Notes: generated by a model not told the origin, from the sequence alone. Counted from the stretch's first letter, positions 22,956-35,066 are shown. The stretch is 64,000 nucleotides of DNA from Neovahlkampfia damariscottae (GCA_016618085.1 JABLTG010000010.1:62001-126000), one strand, 5' to 3'. Numbers and translations: made by a program.

Positions 22956-25918
22956 TTTTAATTCATTTTTTTCAAAATTAACTTCTTGTTGCATGATGGA
23001 AGAAAAAACAAATTCATTTCCGTAAACTTTTCGGTTTTTGTATTTTTTTGAAACTGATTTCTTTTCTTTTTCAAATGAAATAATTAAACATTCAACATCT
23101 GAATTTGTTGGAATTGTATTCAAAATATTTCCCCCTGCAGAAGTAATAATCTCCATCATATCTTGTTGAGGTGGTCCAGGTAAATTTGGGGAAACATAAA
23201 AATTCAAATTACTGAATACTTTCAATTTTTCATTTTCTAAAATTTTTCTTTTTTTCAAAGATTCCAACATATCAAAATTAAATTGTTTTTCAGCTTTTAT
23301 GTCCCTCAAAATATATTTTTCTTCATCTAAGAACTCTTTTTTCCGATTTGAATCATTCAACCATTTCAACGACACAATACTGCAATTGTTCAAAGCACAA
23401 AGGAATTTTTTGGTTCGATGAACTTTATCGGTAATCAAATGAGTAATTTCATTCAAATCTTCTGAAATAGTTCCTCCTAATTTCACAACCATTTTTGAAT
23501 ATTTTTTCAATTCCTTTTCATCAGCCAAACCAGTGAACATCACTTTTGGTGATAATTTTATTTTCTTATTTTTATCTTCTTCAGTTTCTTCAACTACTTC
23601 TTTTCCTTTAGGTACTCTTTTCCTTTTTTTTGTTTTCTTTTCAATTTTTTGTGATAATTCATCTTGTGTATCACTTCCAATGGTTTCATTTATAATAGTT
23701 GGTTTTTTAACAATAATTTCTTGTGAAGGAAATTCTGGATCTGACACACTGATAGATTCATTTTCATTAGTGTTTGTTGCTTCAATTGAGAGTGACTTCT
23801 TATATTCCTGAGAAATGACACCTCCTTTATCTATTTCATCTTCATCATCTGTTTCCATAATCTTCTCTATCTCAATTGATAAAGTCAATGAAACCGTTTC
23901 ATTGACTTTATCAATTGTTATCTTTGGAGTTAAATCATCATCTTGTTCTTCATTTTTATTTTCCACTTTTTGGTTCAAATCAATGCTTAATTTGGGTTCA
24001 AATGCTGCATTTTCAGGATATTTCTTTTCATTAAAATCAACACTTAGAATTGGAGTTGCATCATCTTCATTTGTTTGAATTTTTTTATCATTCAAATCAA
24101 CACTTAAAGGAGGTGTTAAATCTAAGTCTTCTATCACATTTTTTTCGTTTGTATTTTCTTTATTCAATTCATCAACATCAATACTCAGTGGAGGAGTTAA
24201 ATCAACATCCTCTTCTTTTGTTTCTTTTGGGTTATCATTAAAACTTAATTTTGGAGTCAATTCAATATCAGTGTCCGAATTGAAATGATCAACTTTTTCA
24301 ATGAGTTTCTTTTCTGTTTCTTTTTTTGCAGAATCTTCAAAAATTGGTGATAGGTCAATTGGAATTTCATCGTTTTTTTTATCATTCACTAAATCATCTT
24401 CTGTATCAGAATCTTCCAATCTCAAATTCATTTCTTTGTTTTTATTGTCTGTTACTTTATTTTCAAAAATTGGAGAATTTTGATGATCTGATAAATCAGA
24501 ACTTGTTTCATCATCATCTTTTTCTTTCAGTATTTCATCATCAAGCTTTAAAGTTGGGGAAACTGCTCTAGAAGGATATGAATCACTCAAATCTTCACTA
24601 ACATTTGAATTTTGTAATTTTTTCCATTCTGCTAACTCTTCATTAAAATTTGGTGATTCATCCACTTTTTTCTTGTCTCTTTCAATTATCAAAGTTGGTG
24701 ACGGGTATTTCTCTTCATTATGTTCTATTCGTAAGGTTGGTGAAATATTTGAATCTGATTCAAGTCTTAAAGTCGGTGTTACATCTGATGATTTTTGTTC
24801 TTGTGAAAATGATTCATTAAATTTGAAATTTAGAGGAACAGGATGTTCTTCATTAGAAATTATTTTCACTTCTGTGTTTTCTGATAAATCAACATCGTCA
24901 TCATCTTCATCATCTATTCCGTCTATTCAAAAAAAGTTTAAGAATATTTTAAATCTTCAAACCGATGTGAAATGTTGAATTCAAAGTAGAATTCAATGTT
25001 GTATCAATTGTATTTTCAAAATTTAAATTTTTAAAAATCCCACCTGATTTATCATTTTCTTGGTCACTTGTTTGTGTATTATCTGAATCCGAATCATTTT
25101 TTGAAGTTGGTGTTTCTTCTAAAAATAAAGGAATATCTTTCGAAGGTGTTTCTGTTTTTGATTCAATTGATTTCTTTTTTAACCAATTTAAAGTTAATTT
25201 TCAACTTACATTTTCTTCATAAACTTGTGTTGATTCATTTTGTGGTGAATTTTTTTTTTCAATTGAATCTTCATATAATTGAGTATTTTGTTCAGTTGTA
25301 GTTTCTAATTCATGATAAGTTTGTGTTGATTCACTTTCAAAATTTGAATTTTCTTCTAAAGTGTCTTTTTCAAAAAATTGAGTTGCATCATCAAAATCAG
25401 GCTCTATTTCTGTTTCTAAAGGTAATTTATGAATATCGTCTTGTGATAATTTTTCATATTCTAAAAAAACACACTTTATTTTACCAAAGAAAATAATATT
25501 TTGATGATTAAGTTGAAAGGATTTTTCAGGCTTCAAAATTTTTGATTTTGAGTTTATATTCATTGATAATCTTGTTTTGTTTAAACTTTTTAAATCTTCA
25601 ATGAAACAAAATTCATCAACTTCTAATGATTTTTTTTAAGCATTTTTTTTTTTAAATCTTACCAATGGACGCATGGGTTTTTGAAATGGATTCAAAATTT
25701 AAATTTATATCACAATTTTCTCTTCCTATTTTAATGGATTTCTTATTATACAAAGGAAAACAATTCAAAGTTTCTTGAGCTCCAGGAAAATGAAAATTTA
25801 AATAAGCAACAATTTGGTTTTCATTCTTCAAATTGGATGATTAATCATGTATATTTAGATTTACTGATGTATTAATTTCTGTTGATTCATCAAAGTCCAA
25901 GTATTGTGTTGCGTTCAT
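22950..25918 (-). CDS. MDC1-like DNA-damage mediator (FHA, TQ motifs, repeats, tandem BRCT)
   Basis: About 925 residues. An N-terminal FHA domain has IKIGRENCDINLNF, SISKTHASI and DLKSLNKTRLS, the Gly-Arg, Ser-x-x-His and Asn-x-x-Thr phosphothreonine-binding residues. T-Q-x-[FY] motifs follow (ATQFFE, STQTYH, NTQLYE, STQVYE; also ATQYLD at the N-terminus), like the ATM sites of MDC1 that recruit RNF8. The centre is acidic with SDTED and SDTDIE (MDC1-type CK2 motifs) and about a dozen [TS]P-x-L repeats. The C-terminus has tandem BRCTs (VMFTGLADEKELKKYSKMVV, HRTKKFLCALNNC, NFYVSPNLPGPPQQDMMEII). Role inferred: scaffold on phosphorylated H2A at DNA breaks. Confidence 0.8.
23873..23917. repeat. 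Perfect 22-bp inverted repeat with 1-base loop
   Basis: The arm at 23873-23894 (begins CAATTGATAAAG, ends GAAAC) is the exact reverse complement of 23896-23917, with a single C between. It lies inside the MDC1-like coding sequence and encodes nearly the same peptide (IDKVNETVSLTLSI) on both strands. Confidence 0.95.
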
Positions 25919-26017
25919 CATTCAAAAAAATTTGAACCAATGAGCTGGAAAAAACAACTGATTGGTTAAATAACAATGGAATAATTTATTTGACATTTAT
26001 AACCTTTGGTAATAATT

Positions 26018-28110
26018 TTAAAATGAGTATTGATGACATGTTCCACTTGTAAAACCGAAATGTGAATATGTTGATTTGAAGCTTTCACCACAAATCCAGC
26101 ACCAATTACAACCACATTTTGTGCATTTCATATGATTGCATCCACCACTTTTTTCAATATCTGTTTTACATTGAGGACATTTCTTTGAATTCTTTTGTGC
26201 CCATTCACTATACTGTTTTTCAGATTCTTGGGAATTCAATTTCCATTTCTGGTACTCCTCGCATGAAATACCATCATGATATGGAACTTTACATTGAATA
26301 CAAATCTTCATTTTACAATCTTCATTATTACAAATAATCATATTATCTTCAACTTCTGTATCGACAATCATTGCGTTGTTACATTTATCATTTAAACAAT
26401 AAATGACATTTTTCATTTGAGCTAATGCTTTTTTTAATGAAAATTCATCATATTTCTCAATTAGTTCTTGACTTACTAACTGTTTTAATTCAGATAATTT
26501 CATTTCTCTTTTGCATTTTAAATCCGGGCATCTAATTGAATCTGTTTCTCCACTTTTTATTTTTGAGGTAATGTATTCAATCAAACACTAAAATGTAAGT
26601 TATCAATTGATCAAATTTTTACTTCTCTACAAAATTTATGATCACATTCATCCATGATGTAAATATCTTTTGAAGATATTTCATCAAAACAGATTGAACA
26701 CTCAATCACCATTGTTTTTCTTTTCTCTCTTTCATTTGTTTTCTCTGAACTCAATTTGTCATCGTTTAATGATGAAATGGTATTTAGAACTATCCAATCA
26801 TCTGAATCATCAATATTGATGGAATGGTCAAGACTAATGATTGGACTGTGATAGCCTTTAACAGTTTTTTGAAAATTCTTCCATTCATCAAATGATTTAG
26901 GTCCTAAATCTTCATTTTCGACACGTAATATTTTTTCATTAAAAACCTTCTTTGCATTATCACCTAATTTTTTCACTCCATAACTCAGATACGAGTAGTA
27001 AGACTCTAAAGAATCAAAATCTTCAAAAATGTGAGGATTCTAAAATTTCATGTCAGAGAAATATTTGGTTCCTTACCATTTTCCTGTATTCAATATTTTC
27101 ACTGAGGATTTTTCTTAACTTTGAAAAATCTTCCCAACCTTCATAAGACAACCAACCATCATCATTTGGCTCTTCTTTTTGTAAGCTCGAAGGATATATT
27201 TCTAAAATGCATATTGATCTATTTTCAGATGTAAATTTCATCAATTTGGAGATCTATGAAATGTTAATTTTTTTTAAATTTTTTTACCTGCTCATCTCCA
27301 ATTCCTTCGTATCTTAAATCCAATTTACAGATGCTACTTGATGGATTATGTAATAAGGAATCGATTAGATCATCACATCCTTTCGCTCCAATTCCAGTTT
27401 TTGATAAATTCAAATCATCCAATTTTGTATTGTATTTCAATGAGTAAAATGAAGGAACTGCTTTGATATGGTTTTCACTCAAGTTTAATTTCTTCAAAGT
27501 ATTGTTATTTGTCAAGCATGACAGAATTGCGTTCGCTCCTTTCAAACCAATGAAATTTTTTGATAAATCTAATTGCTTTAGTTGTGTACCGTTTAGAAGA
27601 AAATTTGAAATTGCTATTGCATGATTATCTGTGATATTTTGATTAGACAATAGTAACAATGTTATTTCTCTTCAAAATATTTTTTAACAAAAAAAAAGCA
27701 AAACCTTCCAGAGATTATATTCTCATTATAAATAGTGTTTATCAAAAAATTTGGTATGATTTTATTTTGTTGACATTGATGACCTTATTATAAAAATTCA
27801 AAAAAATTAACAAATTTACTGTATTCTGACATCATACGATAATGATTTCTATTTCGAAAAAAAAAATTAAAAGAAATCAAGTTCAAAACCTCCTTGTAAA
27901 ATACTCTAATAAAATTAAAAATGAATTTTTTTTTAAACCTTTGTTTTGAACTGCAACAAAGTCTTGTATTGGATACCAAATTTGATTCGAAAGTTGAACA
28001 CCTTCTTTCGAGACTGATAAGACTATAAATTTCGGTTCTGTTATTTTTCCATTGACTAATTGTTGAACTACGTCACCTGCTAGTATCTTAGGTACCACTG
28101 TATTTCCCAT
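26018..28110 (-). CDS. LRR-RBR E3 ubiquitin ligase
   Basis: About 610 residues. The N-terminus from 28110 (MGNTVVPKILAGDVVQQLVN, possible N-myristoylation glycine) is a small unknown domain. Leucine-rich repeats of the ribonuclease-inhibitor type follow (LKQLDLSKNFIGLKGANAIL, LKKLNLSENHIKAV, LDDLNLSKTGIGAKGCDDLI). RING1 (CSICFDEISSK, CDHKFCRE), IBR (CLNDKCNNAM, CIQCKVPYHDG) and RING2 (CPQCKTDIEKSGGCNHMKC, with the catalytic Cys in GGCNHM) complete an RBR ligase, which forms a Cys-ubiquitin thioester. Exons near 27835-27900 could instead start a separate gene at ATG 27835; the lack of a nearby CCAAT box there and the open splice joins favour one gene. Confidence 0.78.
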
Positions 28111-28229
28111 TTTTTACAAGTTCAAGTTGAAGTTGAACAGAAAAGCAAATGAAACTTAATCCAATCAAACCAAACCGGAAAATAAACCAATCAGGATGAT
28201 TGTGAAAAATAATTTATTTTTGAGAAAAA

Positions 28230-29440
28230 TTACCACCATTCTGATAATAATGATTTTGACTGTTCTGGGTCACCAAATGGACATGAACATTCATGATCTT
28301 CATTTAAACTTGGATGAGCATCTTTGTTTGAAGGATCACGAAAATATTTCAACCAAAAAGCTCTATCAAAAGCTTTAAGAAATTCAAAATCTGGACTACT
28401 TTCAAAATCTGGATCCGAGTCTATAATTTGTGTCACCAAATCATCAATTTCTTTATGAGTCGAAAATTTGAAAGAAGTTTGTTGAATTTTACAGTTTTCT
28501 CTGATATCATTTGGAACATCCCTTTTTGAAGAATTTAAACATTTTTTTTTCTTTACCATTGAATTTCACATTTTCCTTTTTGTTTTAATTGTTTTAAATA
28601 GTTATCAATTGTGCTTCTGTATTTTGGTGTTACATTCAATTGAGTGAGTATATCTTCAACAAAATGTTGACAATTTGCAGATGTTTGATTGTATGATTTA
28701 TTTGAATTCCATTCACAAATTACTTTTGCAAGTTTATCAATATAACTGTCAATTTTAACGTCTTTACTCAAAAGTAATTCACTCATATCAACAGCAATAA
28801 TAGCAGCACTACTATAACATTTTCTTGGAATACATAAACTTGATGAATTCCACTCCAAGTACCATGGACCAACTTTTAAAAAAAAAATAAATTGTTTTTT
28901 TTTTCTTACCAATTAAAGCAGAATGAAAAAAACCAACTGATCCACCAACACTAAAAGTTGATAATAATGGTGATAATAATTTTCTTGCAGTCACTTCTGA
29001 TTGAGTTTTTGCAATTTCAGCAATAACAAGTTTAACTTTTACTTTTTCTCCAATTTTATCTTTCGATTCTGCCATTTTGTCAAATTGTTCAGATGTAAAT
29101 TTAAAATCATCATCATCTTCTTCTTTTGGCATTTTCACACCATCCAAATCACTCATACTCTGTTCAGATTTTGAAGTAAAAAAAGAAGTTCTGCTATTGT
29201 TATCTGTTGGTAAACTATTGAACTTTTTTGGATTTTAAATGATTTTTTTTAATTTACCATTTGTTTTATAGCGTCAAAGTCTTTGTTTAGATACGCCTTT
29301 TTTAAGCTTTTTGGATCACTCAAATTTTTGGCATAAGCTCGAATTTCTTCTTCTTTCATAAGGTTTGCCCTTTTTATATTATTTTGAATCTTTTTACTGA
29401 CTTCAGTAATTGGATCTTTTTTCTTTTTTCCAAACACCAT
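28230..29440 (-). CDS. Unknown protein with LRAT/papain-like His...NCQHF motif
   Basis: The start ATG at 29440 opens MVFGKKKKDPITEVSKKIQN; AACCAATC lies 15 bp upstream. An acidic linker (PKEEDDDDFKF) leads to GSVGFFHSALIVGPWYLEWN and SANCQHFVEDILTQL. A His in a beta-strand followed by an N-C-x-H-F helix resembles the permuted papain fold of LRAT/NlpC-P60 and PPPDE proteins, acting as acyltransferases or peptidases. The match is motif-level only. The C-terminal 110 residues (DFEFLKAFDRAFWLKYFRDP) are helical and unrecognised. Two introns (about 28554-28560 region and 28873-28909) carry poly-A/T runs; a third lies near 29222-29256. Confidence 0.55.
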
Positions 29441-29519
29441 ACTTCTGATTGATTGGTTCAAAAAAGCTATTGATTTTATTGGACAAATTCTTTATCAACA
29501 AAAAACACCAAAAAAAAAC

Positions 29520-31461
29520 ATGAATTTTGTAATTGTGAAAATAATTTCTAAACAATTTTTAACAGTATAACTTGGCATCTGATGAAAGTTCTCAATGTTT
29601 CATTATCAATTTCAAAAACACAAATATTTTGGTTGACTGTTCTTTGAACGTAAATTCTTTACTTTCGCAAACTAACTCAAAAAATGAAATTAAAACAAAC
29701 AAAAAAAGAAAAATTGATCAACTTCAAGAAACAGAAGAAAAAAAAATTTCCATCATCACAAAATCAGAAAAAGAATACTTGAATGTTCAACAGATAAAGC
29801 TTGATATACCATCTATAGTATCATTTGATATGTCTTCAGTTGATTTAATCTTAATTTCAAATTTTAAAAATATTTTATGTTTGCCTTTTATCACTGAGAA
29901 AACCAAATTTAAAGGAAAAATTTTATCAACAGAACCAACAATCAAAATTGGTGAAAAATTGATGACTGAAATATCTACAGAATTGAAATTGAATGAAGAA
30001 AGTGCACAACATTATGAAACAAAAAATTTGGAACCTTTAAAGCTTGATTATCTTTTGAAATGGAAAAATGTTTTTTCATTGGAAGAAATTCACTCTTGTA
30101 TTGAAAAAATACAAACAATTTCATTTGAAGAATACATTGATATTTATGGACAATTTAAAGTTTCGGCTGTCTCTTCAGGTTTTTCCATTGGATCTGCGAA
30201 TTGGTGCTTAGAGAGTGAATTTGAAAAAATTGTTGTTCTAAGTTCTTCATCTTCTTCGACTTCAAGACATCCACAAGAATTCCAAATAGAGCCATTGAAA
30301 AATGCCAATGTAGCCATTTTTTCAGACATTTCAGATTCAAATGAAAATTCAACACCAGACACAATGCTTACGGAGTTATGTAAAAATATTGGAAATACAA
30401 TAAGTAATGGAGGTGATGTATTGATACCTTGCCATTCAAGTGGAATAATATATGATTTAATTGATTACTTAAGAAAGTATTTGAACTCTTTAAATTTACA
30501 TTCAACCAACATGTACTTTGTTTCACCAACTTCAGAATTTTCATTGGCTTATTCAAACATTTCATCAGAATGGTTATGTGAAACAAAACAAGTCAAATCA
30601 TATGAAGCAAATGATCCATTTGACCATGGTTCGATGTTGAAAAGTGGAGATTTGAAAATATTCACTGGATTGGACACAAAATTTGCAAATGTTTTTCATC
30701 AAAACAGAGCAAATCCTTGTATAATTTTTGCAGGGGATCCTTCATTACGTTTTGGTGAAGTTATTCATTTGATGAAATTATTCAACAAAAATCCAAAAAA
30801 CTCAATGATTTTGATTGAACCAGAATACAATTTTGAGAAGACAATTGGAATTTATAAAGAGAATTTAGTGATGCAAGTTGTTTCATGTCCTATTGATTTA
30901 AGGATGAATCAATATGAACTGGTACAATTGATCAATCAAATCACTCCGGAAAATATAATCTTGCCGAATTTTCTCATTAAAAACGAAGAAATTTCAAACA
31001 ACAAGAAGGTTATATTTTCAAAGTATCTTGATTCTTTTCAAATTGATTTGCAAAATAAATTTGAAAAAGCAAAAATTGATGTAAAATTAGCCAAACAAAT
31101 TCATCCCATTTTTTTGAATGAATTGAACGTATCAATGATCCATGCAACTTTAGAATCAAAAGATGGTAATCATACATTATCTTCAATAGATGATTCCAAA
31201 GCACATTCATTGTTTGGTGACTTGAAAATCCAAGAAATATTCAAGTCATTGGAAAAAGTAAAAATCAACATTTACTAACTCTGAAAGCATGGATGTAAAG
31301 ATTATAAAGTTGAAAAAATAGGATATGGTGAATTTAAAATTTGTATCTCTGATGGAAACTATTTAACTATTTCAAATGAAAAAACCAAAATTGAAACAAA
31401 TTCATCACAAAAGAGAAAATTATTGAAGACTGTGATAATTGAAAATTTTTATGTTTTATAA
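29520..31461 (+). CDS. INTS9: Integrator complex subunit 9 (inactive beta-CASP)
   Basis: The start at 29520 plus a 38-nt intron gives MNFYNLASDESSQCFIINFK and NTNILVDCSL, aligning with the INTS9 N-terminus. The metallo-beta-lactamase/beta-CASP fold follows (SVDLILISNFKNILCLPFIT, FSIGSANWCLESEFEKIVVL, GGDVLIPCHSSGIIYDLIDY, IIFAGDPSLRFGEV), with the zinc-binding His/Asp set absent as expected for INTS9. A second intron restores the C-terminus (HGCKDYKVEKIGYGEFKICI). INTS9 pairs with catalytic INTS11 in the nucleus to cleave snRNA 3' ends and nascent transcripts. It ends 17 bp from the stop of the convergent ArfGAP gene. Confidence 0.85.
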
Positions 31462-31478
31462 AAAAATTTATTTCAAAG

Positions 31479-33543
31479 TTATTCGTCAACTGGAATTTCA
31501 AATTCTTTCATCATATTTGTTAGTTCATTGTGTATTTGAAGAAACAATGATTTTTGTTTTTTTTTCTTTCTTTTTTCAATTGTGTTTGTTCCTGGTGTGG
31601 ATGATTGCACAACCTTTTCGGAACCTAATGATTTATGTTTATTTGAAGATGAATTCAATAATGAATTCAAATCATTTCCAAGAATTGACTTTTCCCTCAA
31701 TGATTTTCTATTGTTTCCTGTCATTGAATCAGGCAGTGAATAAATACTTGGACTTCTTGTATTGACAGGTGAATCTATTGTATCAGGTGCCAAAGAATTT
31801 GGTAATTTTGGTTTTTTATCCACAATATTATTGAGAACATGTTCGAATTTTGGTTTATCTTCATTATCTCTGTCAGTTGGTATTGGACTATCATGATTAA
31901 ATGAACCATTTTTTTTTTTCAAAGGCATCAACATTGTTTTTCCCTTTCCTTTTAAAGTTGCATTGAGGGGTTCTTCTGACATTACAATTTTTACTTGACC
32001 ATCATTTGCGTCATCTTCTTCTTCCTCTTCTTGTCGTTTTTTTACGATTGGAGTAACTGATCTTCTTGCATTGATCTTTAGTAATTTAGAAGTTGTGTTT
32101 TGTAAATCTTCTTCCCTTCTTTCATTTTCTTCCTCTTCTGCTACTCTTTTAAAATCAACCAATGAAACTTTCTTGAAGTGACCAAGTGATTTTCTTTTGC
32201 TGTCATTTCTTTTGAGAGAAGTTGATTGCTGTAAACCATAACTTTGATAAAATGAAGGATGATTCCAAGCAAATGGACTATGCGGTAAAGATGCAATGTT
32301 TTTTGTATCTTCTTTTGATAATTGTCTTAACAATTTGCTCAATACTAAATTATGAATAGCCAATGATTTCTCTTCGATAACTTTTCTTTCACTTGCAAAA
32401 AATATACTTTCTTCAATCGCTTTGAACCATGAATTCAGGTCTTTTTCATTCTCTGCATGCACAGAAAAGCATCTTTCGTAATTTGTCAACGCAAAAGCAG
32501 TTCCTTCCTCTTTTTCTATAACACAATCTTTTAAATCAATGCTTTGAATTGGGTCAGCAGCTTTTTGGTCTTTTGAAAAAAAAATTAATTATTTTTTTGT
32601 AACCTTTGTAATATGCCAATTGGCCATTTTTCAAAATGAAAAACCTCTTTTTTTTAGTTAAATTAAAAGATCCTTTTCCTTTCTTTGATAAAAATCCACT
32701 CTTTGTCACTGTGTTTTCAATTTCAGATTTTAAGAAATTTCTTGGATCCAAATAAATCTGTCTTAGATTTAAGTAATATATATCAGCTCTGAGAGACATA
32801 ATCCAATTCAGAGCAGTGTCGGTATTATCTTATTTCTTTAATTTTTTTTTTTTTTTTTACCTGCACATAAATAAGTATAAGCACCTGAAATTGAAGTCAA
32901 GTTGAATAATATTCTTGTTTTTTCTTTTGGATCTAAACAAGTTACCATTGATTCTACATCTAAATTGAATACTTCTTCCGGAAGAGCATCTCCTTTTTGT
33001 TTGAAAACTACAATTTTATCTTCAATGACAACAATGTATCTTTTTTTCCAATTTATTTTATCTTCACATTGTTTTTGAATGTAGCCTTTCATGTAAAGAA
33101 CTGACGTTGAAAAATCTTGTTTTTTTTTTTTGTTAATTGTTTTTTTTTTGTTTCAAACCTCTACTGAAAGTATCTGAGCGGAATTTCTTTTTCAAATATT
33201 TTTGTTGTATAAAATGTTTTCTGATAAAGAGTGGGTCATTTCCTAGTGGTTTTTCAAAAGGAAATAAATTCGTCTCCCAGAAAGTGTTGACTTCTACATT
33301 TCCTTTCATCAGTTTATATTCTTTTTCACTCCAATTGTCAAGTGTTATACTTTTTACCATGGCCATTTTTCCAAGTGATCTGTGGACAGAGGAACATTGT
33401 GTACATAAAAAGTTTCCAAGCACTACGTTGGCAAACGAGGTATCTTTATTAAGACAATCACAACAGTGTTTGTTTTCTTGCTTTTGAGCAAGTAGTTTTA
33501 ATTTTTCTGTGAAATCTTCATTTTGCTTCTTTTCCTCAGTCAT
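31479..33543 (-). CDS. ArfGAP with two PH domains (ADAP/centaurin-alpha-like)
   Basis: The start ATG is 33543 (MTEEKKQNEDFTEKLKLLAQ); a CCAAT box sits 12 bp upstream. The ArfGAP zinc finger is C-x2-C-x16-C-x2-C (CCDCLNKDTSFANVVLGNFL, CTQCSSVHRSLG, with the catalytic Arg in HRSLG). The first PH domain is YMKGYIQKQCEDKINWKKRY onward; the second is SGFLSKKGKGSFNLTKKKRF onward with FSVHAENEKDLNSWFKAIEE. This order matches animal ADAP proteins. A 270-residue Ser/Lys-rich tail is disordered. It should bind phosphoinositides and speed GTP hydrolysis on Arf at membranes. Confidence 0.88.
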
Positions 33544-33686
33544 GGCAACTTTTGATTGGTCCAAATCAATTTGTTTGGAATGTCAATTTGATGGATGAGT
33601 TAGAAAAAAAAGTCTCAAACCATAAGGATACTAGGTTCTGACAAAAAAAATGAGTCACAATTGGTATATCAATCCAAGAATTTTAT

Positions 33687-35066
33687 TTAATTTTTTCTTG
33701 TTATTTTTATTTTGATATTTCCATTTGGAGCCAAATAAGACACATTTTGCCAATTATTTTCAACATCTTTTTCTTCAACAAATTCACAATCAAAATGTTT
33801 TAACATAATAATTGCAAATAATTTGATTTCATTTGTTGCAAAATGTCTTCCTGGACATAAATGAATTCCTCCTCCATATGGAATTTGTGATTTCTTAACT
33901 CTTTCCGGAATTTTTCCTTTGAATCTTTCTGGATTATACATTTTTGGATTTTCAAAGAACTCTGGATTTTGATACGCAGTTGGCATCATGAACATTCTAT
34001 CTCCTTTTCTTAATTTGTAATTTTTTGAATTGACTTCAATAGTAGTATCATCAACAACTTGTCTTAATGAAATACCAGCATTGTGGAATCTATTGGATTC
34101 AAGGTACGCTCCTTGTAGAATTTCCATTGAATCAATTGACTTTTCATAATGTTCAATTGAGAATTTATCAGAAATTTCTTCAATAATTTTCTTTTTTGTT
34201 TGTGGATCTTTCATGATATCATAGAATGTCCAAAATGAAGCGTTGATTGTATTTGTTTGGGAAGCTCCTAACATTCCATATCCAATTTCAGCAATTTCAC
34301 TTTTTGTTTTCCCATCTGTTTGTTTACTGACAAATTCACAAGCTTTTGATAAATCCGATTTTAAAATTCTTTCTTTCACTCTTTCCCTTGCTGCAAAGGC
34401 GTCTGATACTAAAAATCTTGGAAATCCATTTGCAATCAATTTCAAACTATCATCAAATTTGAAGAAATCAACTTCTGTCGCATCAGAATCAAAGTCTTCA
34501 CCTAAAATTGATTTTGAGCTTGAATAGAACAAAACAGTGCGAACAAATTTTTGTAAGTCAACAACTAATTCACCATTTGTATTGTATTTGTCAAAATATT
34601 TGTTTACTTTTTCCAAAGTAAGTCTTCCATAAACTTTGGTTAAGTTTTCAAGTGGTTCACCTTGAAGGTATTTTGAAACAGCCATGGCAGCACCTCTTAA
34701 TTTTGTGACATCTAAAGATGATTTATCAACAGTTTCTCCTTTTATCCTTTGACTCATTTCATGCATTACTGGAGTGAATGAAAAACTCTTTGGTTTTCTT
34801 TGAATCACACTAAAAGCATCAACGTCTGTAATGATGTGAATTCTGTTGCCAAACAAGTAAATGGTAAAAATGCTTCCATATTTTTCTGATATTTCTTTTA
34901 TGTAAGGGTAAAAACCAACTCTTGCCACATCCAATGCCACTCCAAGAAATGGAATAATTCCTCTGAAATAAACAGGTTCTCCTTTCTTATTTGTTTTACC
35001 ATTGAAGTAAAGGAAAGACGTCAAATACACAGCTATTAGTGCTCCGACTATGACCCACAAAAGCAT
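33687..35066 (-). CDS. Cytochrome P450, CYP7/CYP8-like, membrane-anchored (copy 1)
   Basis: Intronless, 459 residues. An N-terminal membrane anchor (MLLWVIVGALIAVYLTSFLY) points to the ER. The I-helix region is GYGMLGASQTNTINASFWTF, which lacks the usual acidic-Thr pair, as in CYP7/CYP8 enzymes. The K-helix is LESNRFH (E-x-x-R) and the heme loop YGGGIHLCPGRHFA (Cys ligand). Human CYP8B1/CYP7 show the same CPGR-F-A-x-x-E-x-K pattern. Substrate unknown; sterols or oxidised lipids are plausible. A close paralog lies at 58691-60061. AACTCCGAGAAG plus ATTGG lie 65-86 bp upstream. Confidence 0.92.
   Translation of the reverse strand: MLLWVIVGALIAVYLTSFLYFNGKTNKKGEPVYFRGIIPFLGVALDVARVGFYPYIKEISEKYGSIFTIYLFGNRIHIITDVDAFSVIQRKPKSFSFTPVMHEMSQRIKGETVDKSSLDVTKLRGAAMAVSKYLQGEPLENLTKVYGRLTLEKVNKYFDKYNTNGELVVDLQKFVRTVLFYSSSKSILGEDFDSDATEVDFFKFDDSLKLIANGFPRFLVSDAFAARERVKERILKSDLSKACEFVSKQTDGKTKSEIAEIGYGMLGASQTNTINASFWTFYDIMKDPQTKKKIIEEISDKFSIEHYEKSIDSMEILQGAYLESNRFHNAGISLRQVVDDTTIEVNSKNYKLRKGDRMFMMPTAYQNPEFFENPKMYNPERFKGKIPERVKKSQIPYGGGIHLCPGRHFATNEIKLFAIIMLKHFDCEFVEEKDVENNWQNVSYLAPNGNIKIKITRKN

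Noticed and set aside
23533-24978. Several plus-strand frames inside the MDC1-like gene
   Set aside because: They are Ser/Leu/Phe-rich antisense shadows of the acidic repeats, and similar peptides on both strands are explained by the inverted repeat.
29534-29571. Start of the INTS9 gene at the TTG near 29572
   Set aside because: An ATG at 29520 plus a 38-nt GT-AG intron gives an N-terminus that aligns with the family.
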